Assembly (NCBI RefSeq): GCF_047549485.1
Contig: NZ_CP180191.1
Location: 1,798,001 to 1,862,000, forward strand
Direction: 5' to 3'
Source: Piscinibacterium candidicorallinum
GTDB lineage: Bacteria > Pseudomonadota > Gammaproteobacteria > Burkholderiales > Burkholderiaceae_C
DNA length: 64,000 bases
Positions 1 to 7,667 of the stretch are shown piece after piece. The position numbers and the translations under genes were made by a program. The notes below the pieces were generated by a model. That model saw nothing but the letters and a program-made list of their open reading frames with translations. It was not told where the DNA came from and did no database searches. Numbering within the stretch: position 1 is the stretch's first letter; each line of letters opens with the position of its first letter.

Positions 1-39
1 GACCAAAATGGCCGGAAAGCCGCACCAGACAAGCGTAAC
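1..39 (+). repeat. Dispersed intergenic repeat, copy A (cut by window edge)
   Basis: This stretch matches the reverse complement of 21439-21477 at 35 of 39 positions with no gap. Shared blocks are CCAAAATGGC and CCAGACAAGCG. It lies in non-coding sequence upstream of the sensor kinase gene. The left end is cut by the window edge, so the full copy may be longer. Confidence 0.6.
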
Positions 40-150
40 GGCGCTCCGGTGGTGATCGGTGCCGCGCTTTGCGCACTGCGCACCGCGTTTCGTCACTTCT
101 GCTTGGCGGCGTGCTGGTATGCGGTGCGCTGAGCGGTTAGGGTTGCGTGC

Positions 151-1260
151 ATGCAATTTGCCGCCGTGATCCCCAATCTGCGCATCGTTCGTGGTCCGTT
201 TCGCGGCCTATCGTTCTATCAGCTTCTTGCAGCGCTTGCGCTTGGCGTGCTGATGGTGCTGATCATCCGCGTTTTCTTCGTGTTCAACACATCCACGGCC
301 GTCCTGCTGATGCGGTCAACCAGCACCGCCGTCGTCGTGCTGCTTGCATTTACTCTGGCCAGCAACGTCCAGATCCCGCGCCTGCCGCGTCACGCGGCGC
401 GCTTCCTCGCGATTGCAGTGGCCTCGCCATTGGCCTTGCTTGGCGCGTACGCGCTGACGATTCCAGGCGGCTTTGAAGACCTGTGTTGTGACAACTGGGG
501 CGTCATCAGCGGCTGGATCCGCATGACCGGCGTGGCGGTTGGCATCAGCCTGGTGGCCACCTTGATCTACATCTACCTCGAGCGGGACAGAGAAGCGCGC
601 GATGAAGCCTTGCGCTTTGCTCTGGAGCGCCGGACGCTGGAGAAGGATGCGTTGAACGCGCGGTTGAAGGTGCTGCAGGCGCAGGTCGAGCCGCACTTCC
701 TGTTCAACACCCTGGCCAACGTGCAGCAGCTTGTGGAAATGCGTTCCGAGCGTGCAGCGCCGCTGTTACGCACACTGATCCAGTACCTCAAGCTCACCGT
801 GCGTGAGAGTCGCGATGACATGAGTACGCTGGGTCGCGAAATGGAGCTGGTCCAGCACTACCTAGACATCATGAGGATGCGCATGCCGGACCGATTGCGC
901 TTCGCCATTGATCTGCCCCCCGAACTGGCAGCGACGCCGATTCCGCCTCTTGCAGTGCTGACCCTGGTGGAAAACGCGGTACGGCACGGCCTTGACCCCA
1001 GCGAGGAAGGTGGTGAGATTCAACTGTGCACACGTGCCGAGGCGCGTGGCATCCATGTTCAGGTGAGCGACACCGGGCGGGGGCTGCAGCCGTCGCCATC
1101 CGCTCCCGGATCCTCAGGCAGCGGAACGGGCCTCGCGACACTGCGCGAGCGGCTGGAGGGCCATTTCGGCAGCGCCGCGCGGCTTGAGCTGAGCGAGAAC
1201 AGTCCTCAAGGTGTGATTGCCAGCATCTGGCTTCCTGCCGCGCTCGGGCAGACGGCATGA
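151..1260 (+). CDS. LytS/YehU-type sensor histidine kinase
   Basis: Membrane sensor kinase of the LytS/YehU (His_kinase family) group, which phosphorylates a LytTR response regulator. Four hydrophobic segments lie at about residues 23-45, 52-72, 83-103 and 122-143, followed by a short coiled linker. The phospho-acceptor motif QVEPHFLFNTLANVQQ has the likely acceptor His182. An ATPase domain follows with N-box LVENAVRHGL and a glycine-rich GRGLQ...GTGLATLRERL region. There is no recognisable extracellular ligand domain. The stop overlaps the start of the response regulator gene (ATGA), so the pair is co-translated. The signal sensed is unknown. Confidence 0.9.
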   Translation: MQFAAVIPNLRIVRGPFRGLSFYQLLAALALGVLMVLIIRVFFVFNTSTAVLLMRSTSTAVVVLLAFTLASNVQIPRLPRHAARFLAIAVASPLALLGAYALTIPGGFEDLCCDNWGVISGWIRMTGVAVGISLVATLIYIYLERDREARDEALRFALERRTLEKDALNARLKVLQAQVEPHFLFNTLANVQQLVEMRSERAAPLLRTLIQYLKLTVRESRDDMSTLGREMELVQHYLDIMRMRMPDRLRFAIDLPPELAATPIPPLAVLTLVENAVRHGLDPSEEGGEIQLCTRAEARGIHVQVSDTGRGLQPSPSAPGSSGSGTGLATLRERLEGHFGSAARLELSENSPQGVIASIWLPAALGQTA

Positions 1261-2009
1261 CCCCCACCGCGCTCATCGCCGATGACGAGCCCCTGTTGCG
1301 CGAGCGACTTGTCCAGCTGCTCGCGGAGGCCTGGCCTGAACTGGAGATCGTCGCCATGGCACGCAACGGGCGCGAGGCACTCGCTGCTCTGAACGAGAGC
1401 CGTCCACGTATCGCCTTTCTCGACATCCGCATGCCGGGCATGACTGGTCTGGAGGTGGCTCAGCAGTGCGCCGGCCGCAACGTGCATATCGTGTTCGCCA
1501 CAGCCTTCGAGGAGTACGCCGTCAAGGCCTTTGAAGCGGGCGCAGTCGACTATCTGGTCAAGCCCTTCGATCGTGAGCGCATCGTGCAGACCGTGCATCG
1601 CCTGCGCGAGCGCGTACAGGCGCCTGCGCCGGACTTGAGCGCGTGGTTGGCCGAGTTCGCACGGCAGGTGAATCCAAGCGGCAGCTATCTTCAGTGGATT
1701 CGTGCGTCCGTCGGTACCCAGGTACGTCTTGTGCCGGTTCAGGAGGTGCAGTTCTTTCAGGCGGACGACAAGTACACGAGGGTTGTGCTGCCGCACTCCG
1801 AGCTGCTGATCCGCAAGAGCATCAAGGAGCTGCTGGATGAACTCGATCCGAGGCAGTTCGTGCAGATCCATCGTGCGAGTCTGGTCAATCTGCAGTGCAT
1901 CGACCATGTACAGCGCACGTCCAGCGACTACTGGGAACTGAAGCTTCGAGGGCGCGACGACGTGCTGCGCATCAGCCGCAGTTACCTGCATGTCTTCAAG
2001 CACATGTGA
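1257..2009 (+). CDS. LytTR-family response regulator
   Basis: DNA-binding response regulator of 250 residues. The receiver domain (about 5-120) has acidic residues DDE at 9-11, phospho-acceptor Asp56 in FLDIRMPG and the conserved lysine in YLVKPFD. A C-terminal LytTR domain (about 150-248) contains QADDKYTRV and FVQIHRASLVN, both typical of the family. The gene overlaps the kinase stop by four bases and so forms a two-component pair with it. It probably binds a direct-repeat site upstream of its targets; no target was identified here. The exported protein downstream is a candidate target only because it is close. Confidence 0.92.
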   Translation: MTPTALIADDEPLLRERLVQLLAEAWPELEIVAMARNGREALAALNESRPRIAFLDIRMPGMTGLEVAQQCAGRNVHIVFATAFEEYAVKAFEAGAVDYLVKPFDRERIVQTVHRLRERVQAPAPDLSAWLAEFARQVNPSGSYLQWIRASVGTQVRLVPVQEVQFFQADDKYTRVVLPHSELLIRKSIKELLDELDPRQFVQIHRASLVNLQCIDHVQRTSSDYWELKLRGRDDVLRISRSYLHVFKHM

Positions 2010-2059
2010 CGCGGAGTAGCGGCAGGCCCCATACCCGGATTCTGAAGGAGAAGCCCCCC

Positions 2060-2620
2060 ATGCATCGCAACTTTCGACGCCTCTGCATCGCCCTGTGGTG
2101 CGCATTGCTGCTGCCGCTGGGTACTGCCGTAAAAGCCGGTGAGGTACGGATCGTCAGCAATCCCGGGCTACAAGCTGAGGACGGTGCATCAGACAGCATC
2201 AGCGGCTGGCGCGTTGACGGCAAGGGCGCCGTCGTGGCGTCGGATGCTGCGGTCCGGCGCTCGGAGCGTGCAACAGCACGCATCGAGTTCCAGAACGGCA
2301 ACCCCTATGCCGGCGTGGCGCAGCGCCTCGTCAACCTCGACGCGGTTCGCGGGCGCACGCTGGTGGTGACCGGCTGGATCATGCGCGAGACGGATGATCC
2401 CGAAGCCGGCGTGTGGATCAGGGCATTCGGCGCAGACGGCAAGTCGCTCGCCTATGCGAATACCTACGCACTGTCCAAGGGCCCACCCAAGCAATGGAGG
2501 CAGCACGAGCTCGAGTTCACCGTGCCGCTTGAGGCTGCGGGCGTCATTCTGGGCGCGGCCCTGTACGGACAGAGCGGTCGGATCTGGGTTGCGGAGCTGG
2601 ATGCACGCGTGCGCGACTAG
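2060..2620 (+). CDS. Exported protein with a carbohydrate-binding-like beta-sandwich
   Basis: A 186-residue protein with an N-terminal signal peptide (MHRNFRRLCIALWCALLLPL, cleavage probably after KAG). The start is chosen at the ATG preceded by GAAGGAG; longer in-frame readings run into the regulator gene. The mature part (SGWRVDGKGAVVASDAAV, then ARIEF, then VTGWIMRETD) has the look of a CBM-type beta-sandwich that describes bound or amended polymers. No catalytic residues are recognised. It sits 50 bases downstream of the LytTR regulator and may be co-transcribed. The function is unknown; the fold guess is moderate. Confidence 0.7.
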   Translation: MHRNFRRLCIALWCALLLPLGTAVKAGEVRIVSNPGLQAEDGASDSISGWRVDGKGAVVASDAAVRRSERATARIEFQNGNPYAGVAQRLVNLDAVRGRTLVVTGWIMRETDDPEAGVWIRAFGADGKSLAYANTYALSKGPPKQWRQHELEFTVPLEAAGVILGAALYGQSGRIWVAELDARVRD

Positions 2621-3744
2621 AACGCCTCTTCGAGCATGAGGCGATAGTCCTCGGCTGAGGCAAGGCGCGGGTTCGTTGCATGGCAGTGGTCACGCAGGGC
2701 GTTGGAGATCACGCCATCGAAGTCGCTGCGCTCCACGCCGATTGCATCCAGCCCGGCGGGCATGCAAAGCGCCGCATTCAGATCGGCAAAGGCCTGCGGC
2801 ACCGCCGCGGCCGACGGCGCACCGATCTCGCGGGCCAGCCGGTCCATCTTGGAGCCCACGGCCGGCGCGTTGAAGCGCAGCACGGTGGGCAGTAGCAGGG
2901 CATTGAGCGTACCGTGGTGCAGATGGCGGCCTGGCAGGCCGCCCAGCGCGTGCGAGAGCGAATGCACGCAGCCCAGTCCCTTCTGGAAGGCCATGGCGCC
3001 CTGCATGCTGGCGCTCATCATCTGCCGGCGCGCTTCACGATCGCTGCCGTCCTTGAAGGCACGCTCGATGTGCGCCAGGCCTCGCGCCAAGCCGTCAAGC
3101 GCAATGCCTTCGGCCGGCGGGTTGAAGGCCGGTGCGAGATAGGTCTCCACACAGTGGGCGATGGCGTCCATGCCGGTGGCGGCCGTCAGCCCGGCTGGCA
3201 GGCCGAGCGTGAGTTCCGGGTCCAGGATGGCCAGTCGGGGAACGAGGTGCCAGCTGTGAAAACCCAGCTTGCGACCGTCGGCGACGATCAGGATGCTGCC
3301 GCGTGCGACCTCGCTGCCCGTACCGGCTGTGGTCGGAATGGCGAACAGCGGCGCAGCCCGTGCGGTGATCTTCGAGCTGCCACCTTCGATGGTCGCGTAA
3401 TCCACCAGCCGCCCCGGGTGCGTGGCCATGATGGCCACACCCTTGGCGCAATCGATGCTCGATCCACCGCCGAAGGCGATCAACCCGTCGCAGGCTTGCT
3501 GCCGGTAGAGCGCCGTGGCCGCCATCACCGCAGCTTCGGTGGGGTTGCCAGGTGTCTGGTCGAACACGGCGTGGGGCAGGGCGCCCAGCGTGGCGATCAA
3601 CCGATCCAGCAGGCCCGCTGCGCGAAGGCCTGCATCCGTCACGACGAACGGCTTGGTGACGCCTGCGGCAACCAGCTCGCCGGGCAGCAGCGACAGGCTG
3701 CCAAAGTCAAACTGCACGCGGGTGATGTAGCGGATCTCGGGCAT
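2617..3744 (-). CDS. Iron-containing alcohol dehydrogenase
   Basis: NAD(P)-dependent group III alcohol dehydrogenase of 375 residues, a typical length. The nucleotide-binding motif FGGGSSIDCAKG is present. The metal ligands are visible in order: the Asp and His of the MDAIAHCVETY block, then VHSLSHALGG and HHGTLNALLL. The start is set at the ATG with GGAGACC just upstream; a further upstream start would add 11 residues with no ribosome site. Substrate cannot be read from sequence. It runs convergently with the exported protein gene on the left and lies downstream of the ppiC terminator, so it has its own promoter. Confidence 0.88.
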   Translation of the reverse strand: MPEIRYITRVQFDFGSLSLLPGELVAAGVTKPFVVTDAGLRAAGLLDRLIATLGALPHAVFDQTPGNPTEAAVMAATALYRQQACDGLIAFGGGSSIDCAKGVAIMATHPGRLVDYATIEGGSSKITARAAPLFAIPTTAGTGSEVARGSILIVADGRKLGFHSWHLVPRLAILDPELTLGLPAGLTAATGMDAIAHCVETYLAPAFNPPAEGIALDGLARGLAHIERAFKDGSDREARRQMMSASMQGAMAFQKGLGCVHSLSHALGGLPGRHLHHGTLNALLLPTVLRFNAPAVGSKMDRLAREIGAPSAAAVPQAFADLNAALCMPAGLDAIGVERSDFDGVISNALRDHCHATNPRLASAEDYRLMLEEAF

Positions 3745-3782
3745 GGGGTCTCCGTGGTCAGCTGGGAGGGTGCCCAAATGAA

Positions 3783-3806
3783 CAAGGGCACCCGGAGGTG
3801 CCCTTG
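3783..3806 (-). terminator. Rho-independent terminator after ppiC
   Basis: A perfect 10-bp stem (CAAGGGCACC with GGTGCCCTTG) closes a four-base loop, followed on the minus strand by TTCATTT. It lies between ppiC and the alcohol dehydrogenase gene, so it most likely ends the selO-to-ppiC transcript. Confidence 0.7.
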
Positions 3807-3865
3807 ATTGTGCTGCGAGCGCTGTGGCCGGTGAACCCGTCGCGGCGCGTGGCCAGCAACCCGCC

Positions 3866-4633
3866 TTACTCGACCTTGGCCTTCTTGGTCAGGTCTTCCT
3901 GGAAGGCGCGCAGCTTCTGCTGCTGAACCATCTCGGTGAGCTGCGGGCGCACTTGATCCAGCGGCGGGAACTGGGCCTGACGGGTGTCATCGAGCCGGAT
4001 CACATGCCAGCCGAACTGCGTCTTAACGGGAGTCTTCGTGGTTTCGCCCTTCTTGAGGGCCTTCATCGCCTTGCTGAACTCGGGCACATAGGCATCGGCC
4101 GGGGCCCAATCCAGATCGCCGCCATTGGCTGCGGAGCCCGGATCCTTGCTTTGCTTCGCTAGGGCTTCAAATTTCTGGCCCTTGGCGAGGTCGGCGATGA
4201 TTTTTTTGGCCTGCTCTTCCTTTTCGACCAGGATGTGGCGGGCGCGGTACTCGGTGCCACTGGCCTGCTTCTTCTGCTCGTCGTAGGCGGCCTGAATTTC
4301 CGCGTCGGTCGGCGGGTTGGACTTCACCACGTCTTGCACGAGCGCGCGAATCAGCAGCTGCTGGCGCATGGTTTCCATCTGCAGCTTGAAGTCCGGCGTA
4401 TCGGTCAGGCCACGGCGTTCGGCTTCCTGGGACAGGATCTCGCGGTTCACCAGTTCCTGACGAACCATGCTGCGCAGCTCAGGAGTGTCCTTCTGACCTT
4501 GCGACGTGACCTGCTTCATCATCGCGTCGACGCGCGAGGAGGGGATGGGCTTGCCGTTGACAATGGCCGCGTTTTGGGCAAAAGCGGCAAAGCTGAAACC
4601 AGCGACCAGAGCCGCGGCGAACACTTTCTTCAT
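3866..4633 (-). CDS. Periplasmic peptidyl-prolyl cis-trans isomerase, parvulin type (PpiC/SurA-like)
   Basis: Folding factor of 255 residues. It starts with a signal peptide (MKKVFAAALVAGFSFAAFA), then a helical SurA-like N-terminal segment, then one parvulin domain with RARHILVEKEEQA, GGDLDW and QFGWHVIRLDD. The start is the ATG before KKVF with GGGACTCC upstream; a GTG twelve codons earlier would spoil the signal peptide. The protein is predicted to act in the periplasm on outer-membrane or secreted proteins. It is the last gene of the selO-msrB-yciB-bolA-ppiC run and is followed by a clear terminator. Confidence 0.92.
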   Translation of the reverse strand: MKKVFAAALVAGFSFAAFAQNAAIVNGKPIPSSRVDAMMKQVTSQGQKDTPELRSMVRQELVNREILSQEAERRGLTDTPDFKLQMETMRQQLLIRALVQDVVKSNPPTDAEIQAAYDEQKKQASGTEYRARHILVEKEEQAKKIIADLAKGQKFEALAKQSKDPGSAANGGDLDWAPADAYVPEFSKAMKALKKGETTKTPVKTQFGWHVIRLDDTRQAQFPPLDQVRPQLTEMVQQQKLRAFQEDLTKKAKVE

Positions 4634-4717
4634 GGAGTCCCTCGTGAAATGTTGATCGGCGTGAACCACACAGCGCCGGATCAGGCGTCCGATCTGGGCC
4701 GCCTTGCTTCGTTCTGC

Positions 4718-4999
4718 CTACTCGGCTGGCACCGCGGTTTCGAGGGCCAGCGCGTGGATGGGATGAGGCATCAGATCGGCGACGGCATCATACACAAGGC
4801 GATGTTGCTGAACGCGGGTTTTCCCTCTGAAACATGCCGCTACAACTCGCGCGTGGTAGTGCCGTGCGCCGCCTTGCGAGCCAGCATGTCCAGCATGCAG
4901 ATGACTCTGATCGCTGATGACAAGTTCCATCGGCGCCAGTGCGGCGGTCAGTCGATCGCGCAGCTGTGCCGTTAGCGGATGCTCAGGAAGCTCGCTCAT
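4718..4999 (-). CDS. BolA-family protein
   Basis: A 93-residue BolA-like protein. It shows the family pattern: N-terminal helix, then VISDQSHLHAGHAG, the RHYHARVV strand and the C-terminal LVYDAVADLM...IHALAL helix. BolA proteins bind monothiol glutaredoxins through a shared iron-sulfur cluster using a conserved histidine and act in iron-sulfur maturation or as regulators. The start overlaps the yciB stop by one base (TGATG), so the two are translationally coupled. That yciB-bolA arrangement is common in betaproteobacteria. Confidence 0.9.
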   Translation of the reverse strand: MSELPEHPLTAQLRDRLTAALAPMELVISDQSHLHAGHAGSQGGARHYHARVVAACFRGKTRVQQHRLVYDAVADLMPHPIHALALETAVPAE

Positions 5000-5559
5000 C
5001 AGGAGCCCTCGGATTGCGCGGGCGGCGGCTCATCGAGCTTGATATGTCGACTAACGTAGATCGCCACCACGACGGTGAACGCAATGATCGCGCCGGTGAT
5101 GCCCCAGGTGCGCCAATAGACCCAGGTTTCGGTCGGATAGTTGAGCGCGACGTAGGCATTGGCGGCGGCCAGCCCCGAGAAGAAGACGCACCACATCTGC
5201 AGCAGGCGCAGCCACACGGCATCGGCCAGCTCCAACTGCGCACCCAGCAACCACTTCAGCAGGTTGCGCCTGAAGCCGTATTGGCCGATCACCAGCGCAC
5301 TGGCTGCGAGCAGATACAGCACCGTGGGCTTCCACTTGATGAAGCGCTCATCATGCAGCGCGATGGTCAGGCCACCGAAGAGCACGATCACGATCAGTGA
5401 GAGCCAGAGCAAAGGCTGAATCTTCTGCCGGGTGAGCTTCATGTAAAGCACCACCAGTGCCGTGACGGCAATGCCCAGCTTGGTGGCAAAGTAGATGTCA
5501 CCCAGCTTGAAGCCCACAAAGAAGGCGATAGCAGGCAGGAAATCGATCAGAGCTTTCAA
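4999..5559 (-). CDS. yciB: Septation protein A / inner-membrane spanning protein YciB
   Basis: An integral membrane protein of 186 residues with about five or six hydrophobic helices. It starts MKALIDFLPAIAFFVGFKLG, the hallmark N-terminus of the YciB/IspZ family. The conserved block RFIKWKPTVLY and the YPTETWVYWRTWG segment near the C-terminus also fit. YciB proteins are implicated in cell envelope synthesis and septation. The gene lies between msrB and bolA in the same orientation. Confidence 0.93.
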   Translation of the reverse strand: MKALIDFLPAIAFFVGFKLGDIYFATKLGIAVTALVVLYMKLTRQKIQPLLWLSLIVIVLFGGLTIALHDERFIKWKPTVLYLLAASALVIGQYGFRRNLLKWLLGAQLELADAVWLRLLQMWCVFFSGLAAANAYVALNYPTETWVYWRTWGITGAIIAFTVVVAIYVSRHIKLDEPPPAQSEGS

Positions 5560-5619
5560 GAGCTGACTTTCGTGGCGATGGGAGCCGCAGCGGCGCCCGG
5601 GTGGCGCATGAAGGCGCGC

Positions 5620-6021
5620 CTACTCGGTTGCGCCGGCGCGGAAAGTGAGAGCGTAGCCGTTGATGCAGTAGCGCAGACCGGTGGGCGGCGGGCCATCCTC
5701 AAAGACATGGCCCAAGTGCGCGTCGCAGACATTGCAACGGATCTCCGTGCGCACCATGCCATGGGAGTGATCGGCGATCTCGCGAACGTTCTCGGGGTTG
5801 AGTGCCTTGAAGTAGCTGGGCCAACCGCAGCCGGAATCGAACTTGGTGTCGCTGGCAAACAGCGCCGTGCCGCAGCACACGCAGTCGTACACGCCGTGTT
5901 CGTGGCTGTTCCAGAATCGGCCTGTGAAGGCGCGTTCCGTTGCGGCTTCGCGCGTGATGGCGTATTCGATCGGCGAGAGCAGGGCACGCCATTCGGCTTC
6001 GGTTTTGGTCACTTTTTTCAT
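5620..6021 (-). CDS. msrB: Peptide-methionine (R)-S-oxide reductase MsrB
   Basis: Reduces methionine-R-sulfoxide in proteins. The 133-residue protein has the two structural zinc CxxC pairs (CVCCGTALF and CNVCDAHLGHVF), the GCGWPSY signature and the catalytic cysteine in RYCINGYAL. The gene sits 21 bases downstream of selO on the same strand. Both proteins act in redox defence, which supports joint regulation. Length and all catalytic residues are normal. Confidence 0.95.
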   Translation of the reverse strand: MKKVTKTEAEWRALLSPIEYAITREAATERAFTGRFWNSHEHGVYDCVCCGTALFASDTKFDSGCGWPSYFKALNPENVREIADHSHGMVRTEIRCNVCDAHLGHVFEDGPPPTGLRYCINGYALTFRAGATE

Positions 6022-6042
6022 CTTTGGCTCCGAAAAATGACA

Positions 6043-7572
6043 CTACGACGAACAGCTCACTTCCAGCGAGCCGGCCCAATCCGGCGGCAGTGCTGCGTAG
6101 GCCTCATGTTCAGGCTGTTCGTCGTACGGGGCGGCCAAAACTTTCAGCAGGCGTGCGACTTCGCTGTCGTCGTGTTCATCGGTGCTCTTGCGGATCGCAG
6201 TCTCTGCGAGGTGGTTGCGCAGCACAAACTTTGGATTCACGCGCTTCATCGCGGCCGACCGTTCGGCATCAACGCTGGCCTCGCTGCGCAGGCGTTCGCG
6301 GTAGGTTGCGGCCCACGCATCGAATGCTGCGCGGTCGATGAACAGATCGCGGATGGGCGCGTCGGCCGACTGGTCGTCCAGTTTCAGATCCGCAAGCCGG
6401 CGGAAGAAGATCGTGAAGTCCGGGTGGTTGCGGTGCATTAGCTCCAGCAGACCAGTCAGCAGTTGGGCATCGGCCTCTGCCCAGATCTTTAGTCCCAGCT
6501 TGTGCTGAAAGGCCGTGCTGAAAGCCGCCTCGAAGCGATCCACATAGTGCTGCACAGCAGCCTTGGCTTCGTCCACGTCGCCAATGAGCGGTAGAAGGGC
6601 CTCCGCCAGCGCGGCGATGTTCCAGTGTCCGATGGCGGGCTGGTTGTGATACGCATAGCGACCCTGGTGATCGCTGTGATTGCAGATGTGTCCGGCGTCA
6701 AAGCCGTCCATGAAACCAAAGGGGCCGTAGTCCAGCGTCAGCCCGAGGATGCTCATGTTGTCGGTGTTCATCACACCGTGCATGAAGCCCACGGCCTGCC
6801 ACTGCGCGATCATGTCCGCTGTTCGGCCCGCCACGTCCATGAGCAGCGCGGCGTATGGGTTGGCTGCATGCCGTAGCTCCGGGCGATAGGTGTCGATCGT
6901 GAAGTCCGCCAGGGCCTTGAGCGCGTCCTTCTGGTTGCGGCTCGAAAAGTGCTCGAAGTGGCCGAAGCGGATGAAGCTGGGTGCCACACGCAGCACCACA
7001 GCGGCGGTTTCAACTGTCTCTCGGATGACCGGATCGTCCGTTCCGACCACGCCCAGTGCGCGAGTTGTGGGAATGCCCAGGCCAGCCATGGCTTCGCTGC
7101 ACAGAAACTCGCGGATCGAACTGCGCAGCACGGCGCGGCCGTCCCCCATGCGGGAGTAGGGTGTCTTGCCCGAGCCCTTGAGCTGCAGTTCGTAATGCTG
7201 ACCATCCGCACCGCGCACCTCGCCCAGCATCAGCGCGCGGCCGTCCCCCAATTGGCCCGCCCAGACACCGAACTGATGACCCGAGTACACGGTGGCCAGC
7301 GGGGCGCCGGAGACCGGTACCGCGCGTCCAGCAAGGATCTCCAGCCAATTTGCCTTGGAAAGGCCCATGGATGCTGGATCCAGCATTTGCGCTACGGAAT
7401 CGGAGAAGCCAACCCAGCGCGCCGGCTGCGCAAGCGGCTGCGGCTGCAGGCGGGTGAAGAACGCCTCGCCCAGAGCCGCAAAGCGGTTGGTGAATGGCAG
7501 GCCGGTGTCGAGTTCGGGCAGGCTGCCGGCGGGCGCGCCACGTTGCAGCGCAGATTGGAGGGGAGCATTCAT
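6043..7572 (-). CDS. selO: Protein adenylyltransferase SelO (YdiU family)
   Basis: Pseudokinase-fold enzyme of 509 residues that transfers AMP from ATP to protein hydroxyl groups. Family hallmarks are visible: GHQFGVWAGQLGDGRA near residue 95, the LKGSGKTPYSRMGDGRAVLR block, HGVMNTDNMSILG (metal-binding and catalytic loop) and DYGPFGFMD. The C-terminus ends SCSS, but in SelO proteins a Cys or selenocysteine three residues from the end is typical, and here the cysteine stands third from last. It heads the minus-strand operon with msrB 21 bases downstream and lies divergent from the acyl-CoA ligase gene. Confidence 0.94.
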   Translation of the reverse strand: MNAPLQSALQRGAPAGSLPELDTGLPFTNRFAALGEAFFTRLQPQPLAQPARWVGFSDSVAQMLDPASMGLSKANWLEILAGRAVPVSGAPLATVYSGHQFGVWAGQLGDGRALMLGEVRGADGQHYELQLKGSGKTPYSRMGDGRAVLRSSIREFLCSEAMAGLGIPTTRALGVVGTDDPVIRETVETAAVVLRVAPSFIRFGHFEHFSSRNQKDALKALADFTIDTYRPELRHAANPYAALLMDVAGRTADMIAQWQAVGFMHGVMNTDNMSILGLTLDYGPFGFMDGFDAGHICNHSDHQGRYAYHNQPAIGHWNIAALAEALLPLIGDVDEAKAAVQHYVDRFEAAFSTAFQHKLGLKIWAEADAQLLTGLLELMHRNHPDFTIFFRRLADLKLDDQSADAPIRDLFIDRAAFDAWAATYRERLRSEASVDAERSAAMKRVNPKFVLRNHLAETAIRKSTDEHDDSEVARLLKVLAAPYDEQPEHEAYAALPPDWAGSLEVSCSS

Positions 7573-7667
7573 ATGGGCTATTTTCGGTTGGATTCTAGGT
7601 GGCTGCGCTCCCGCCGAAGATCAGGGTACTGCGCGCAAGACCCCACAAAAACCAAGGAGACTGAACG

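Noticed and set aside
2617..3807. Long plus-strand open frames opposite the alcohol dehydrogenase
   Set aside because: They are antisense frames of a GC-rich gene with no ribosome site or family pattern; the minus-strand gene has all metal ligands.
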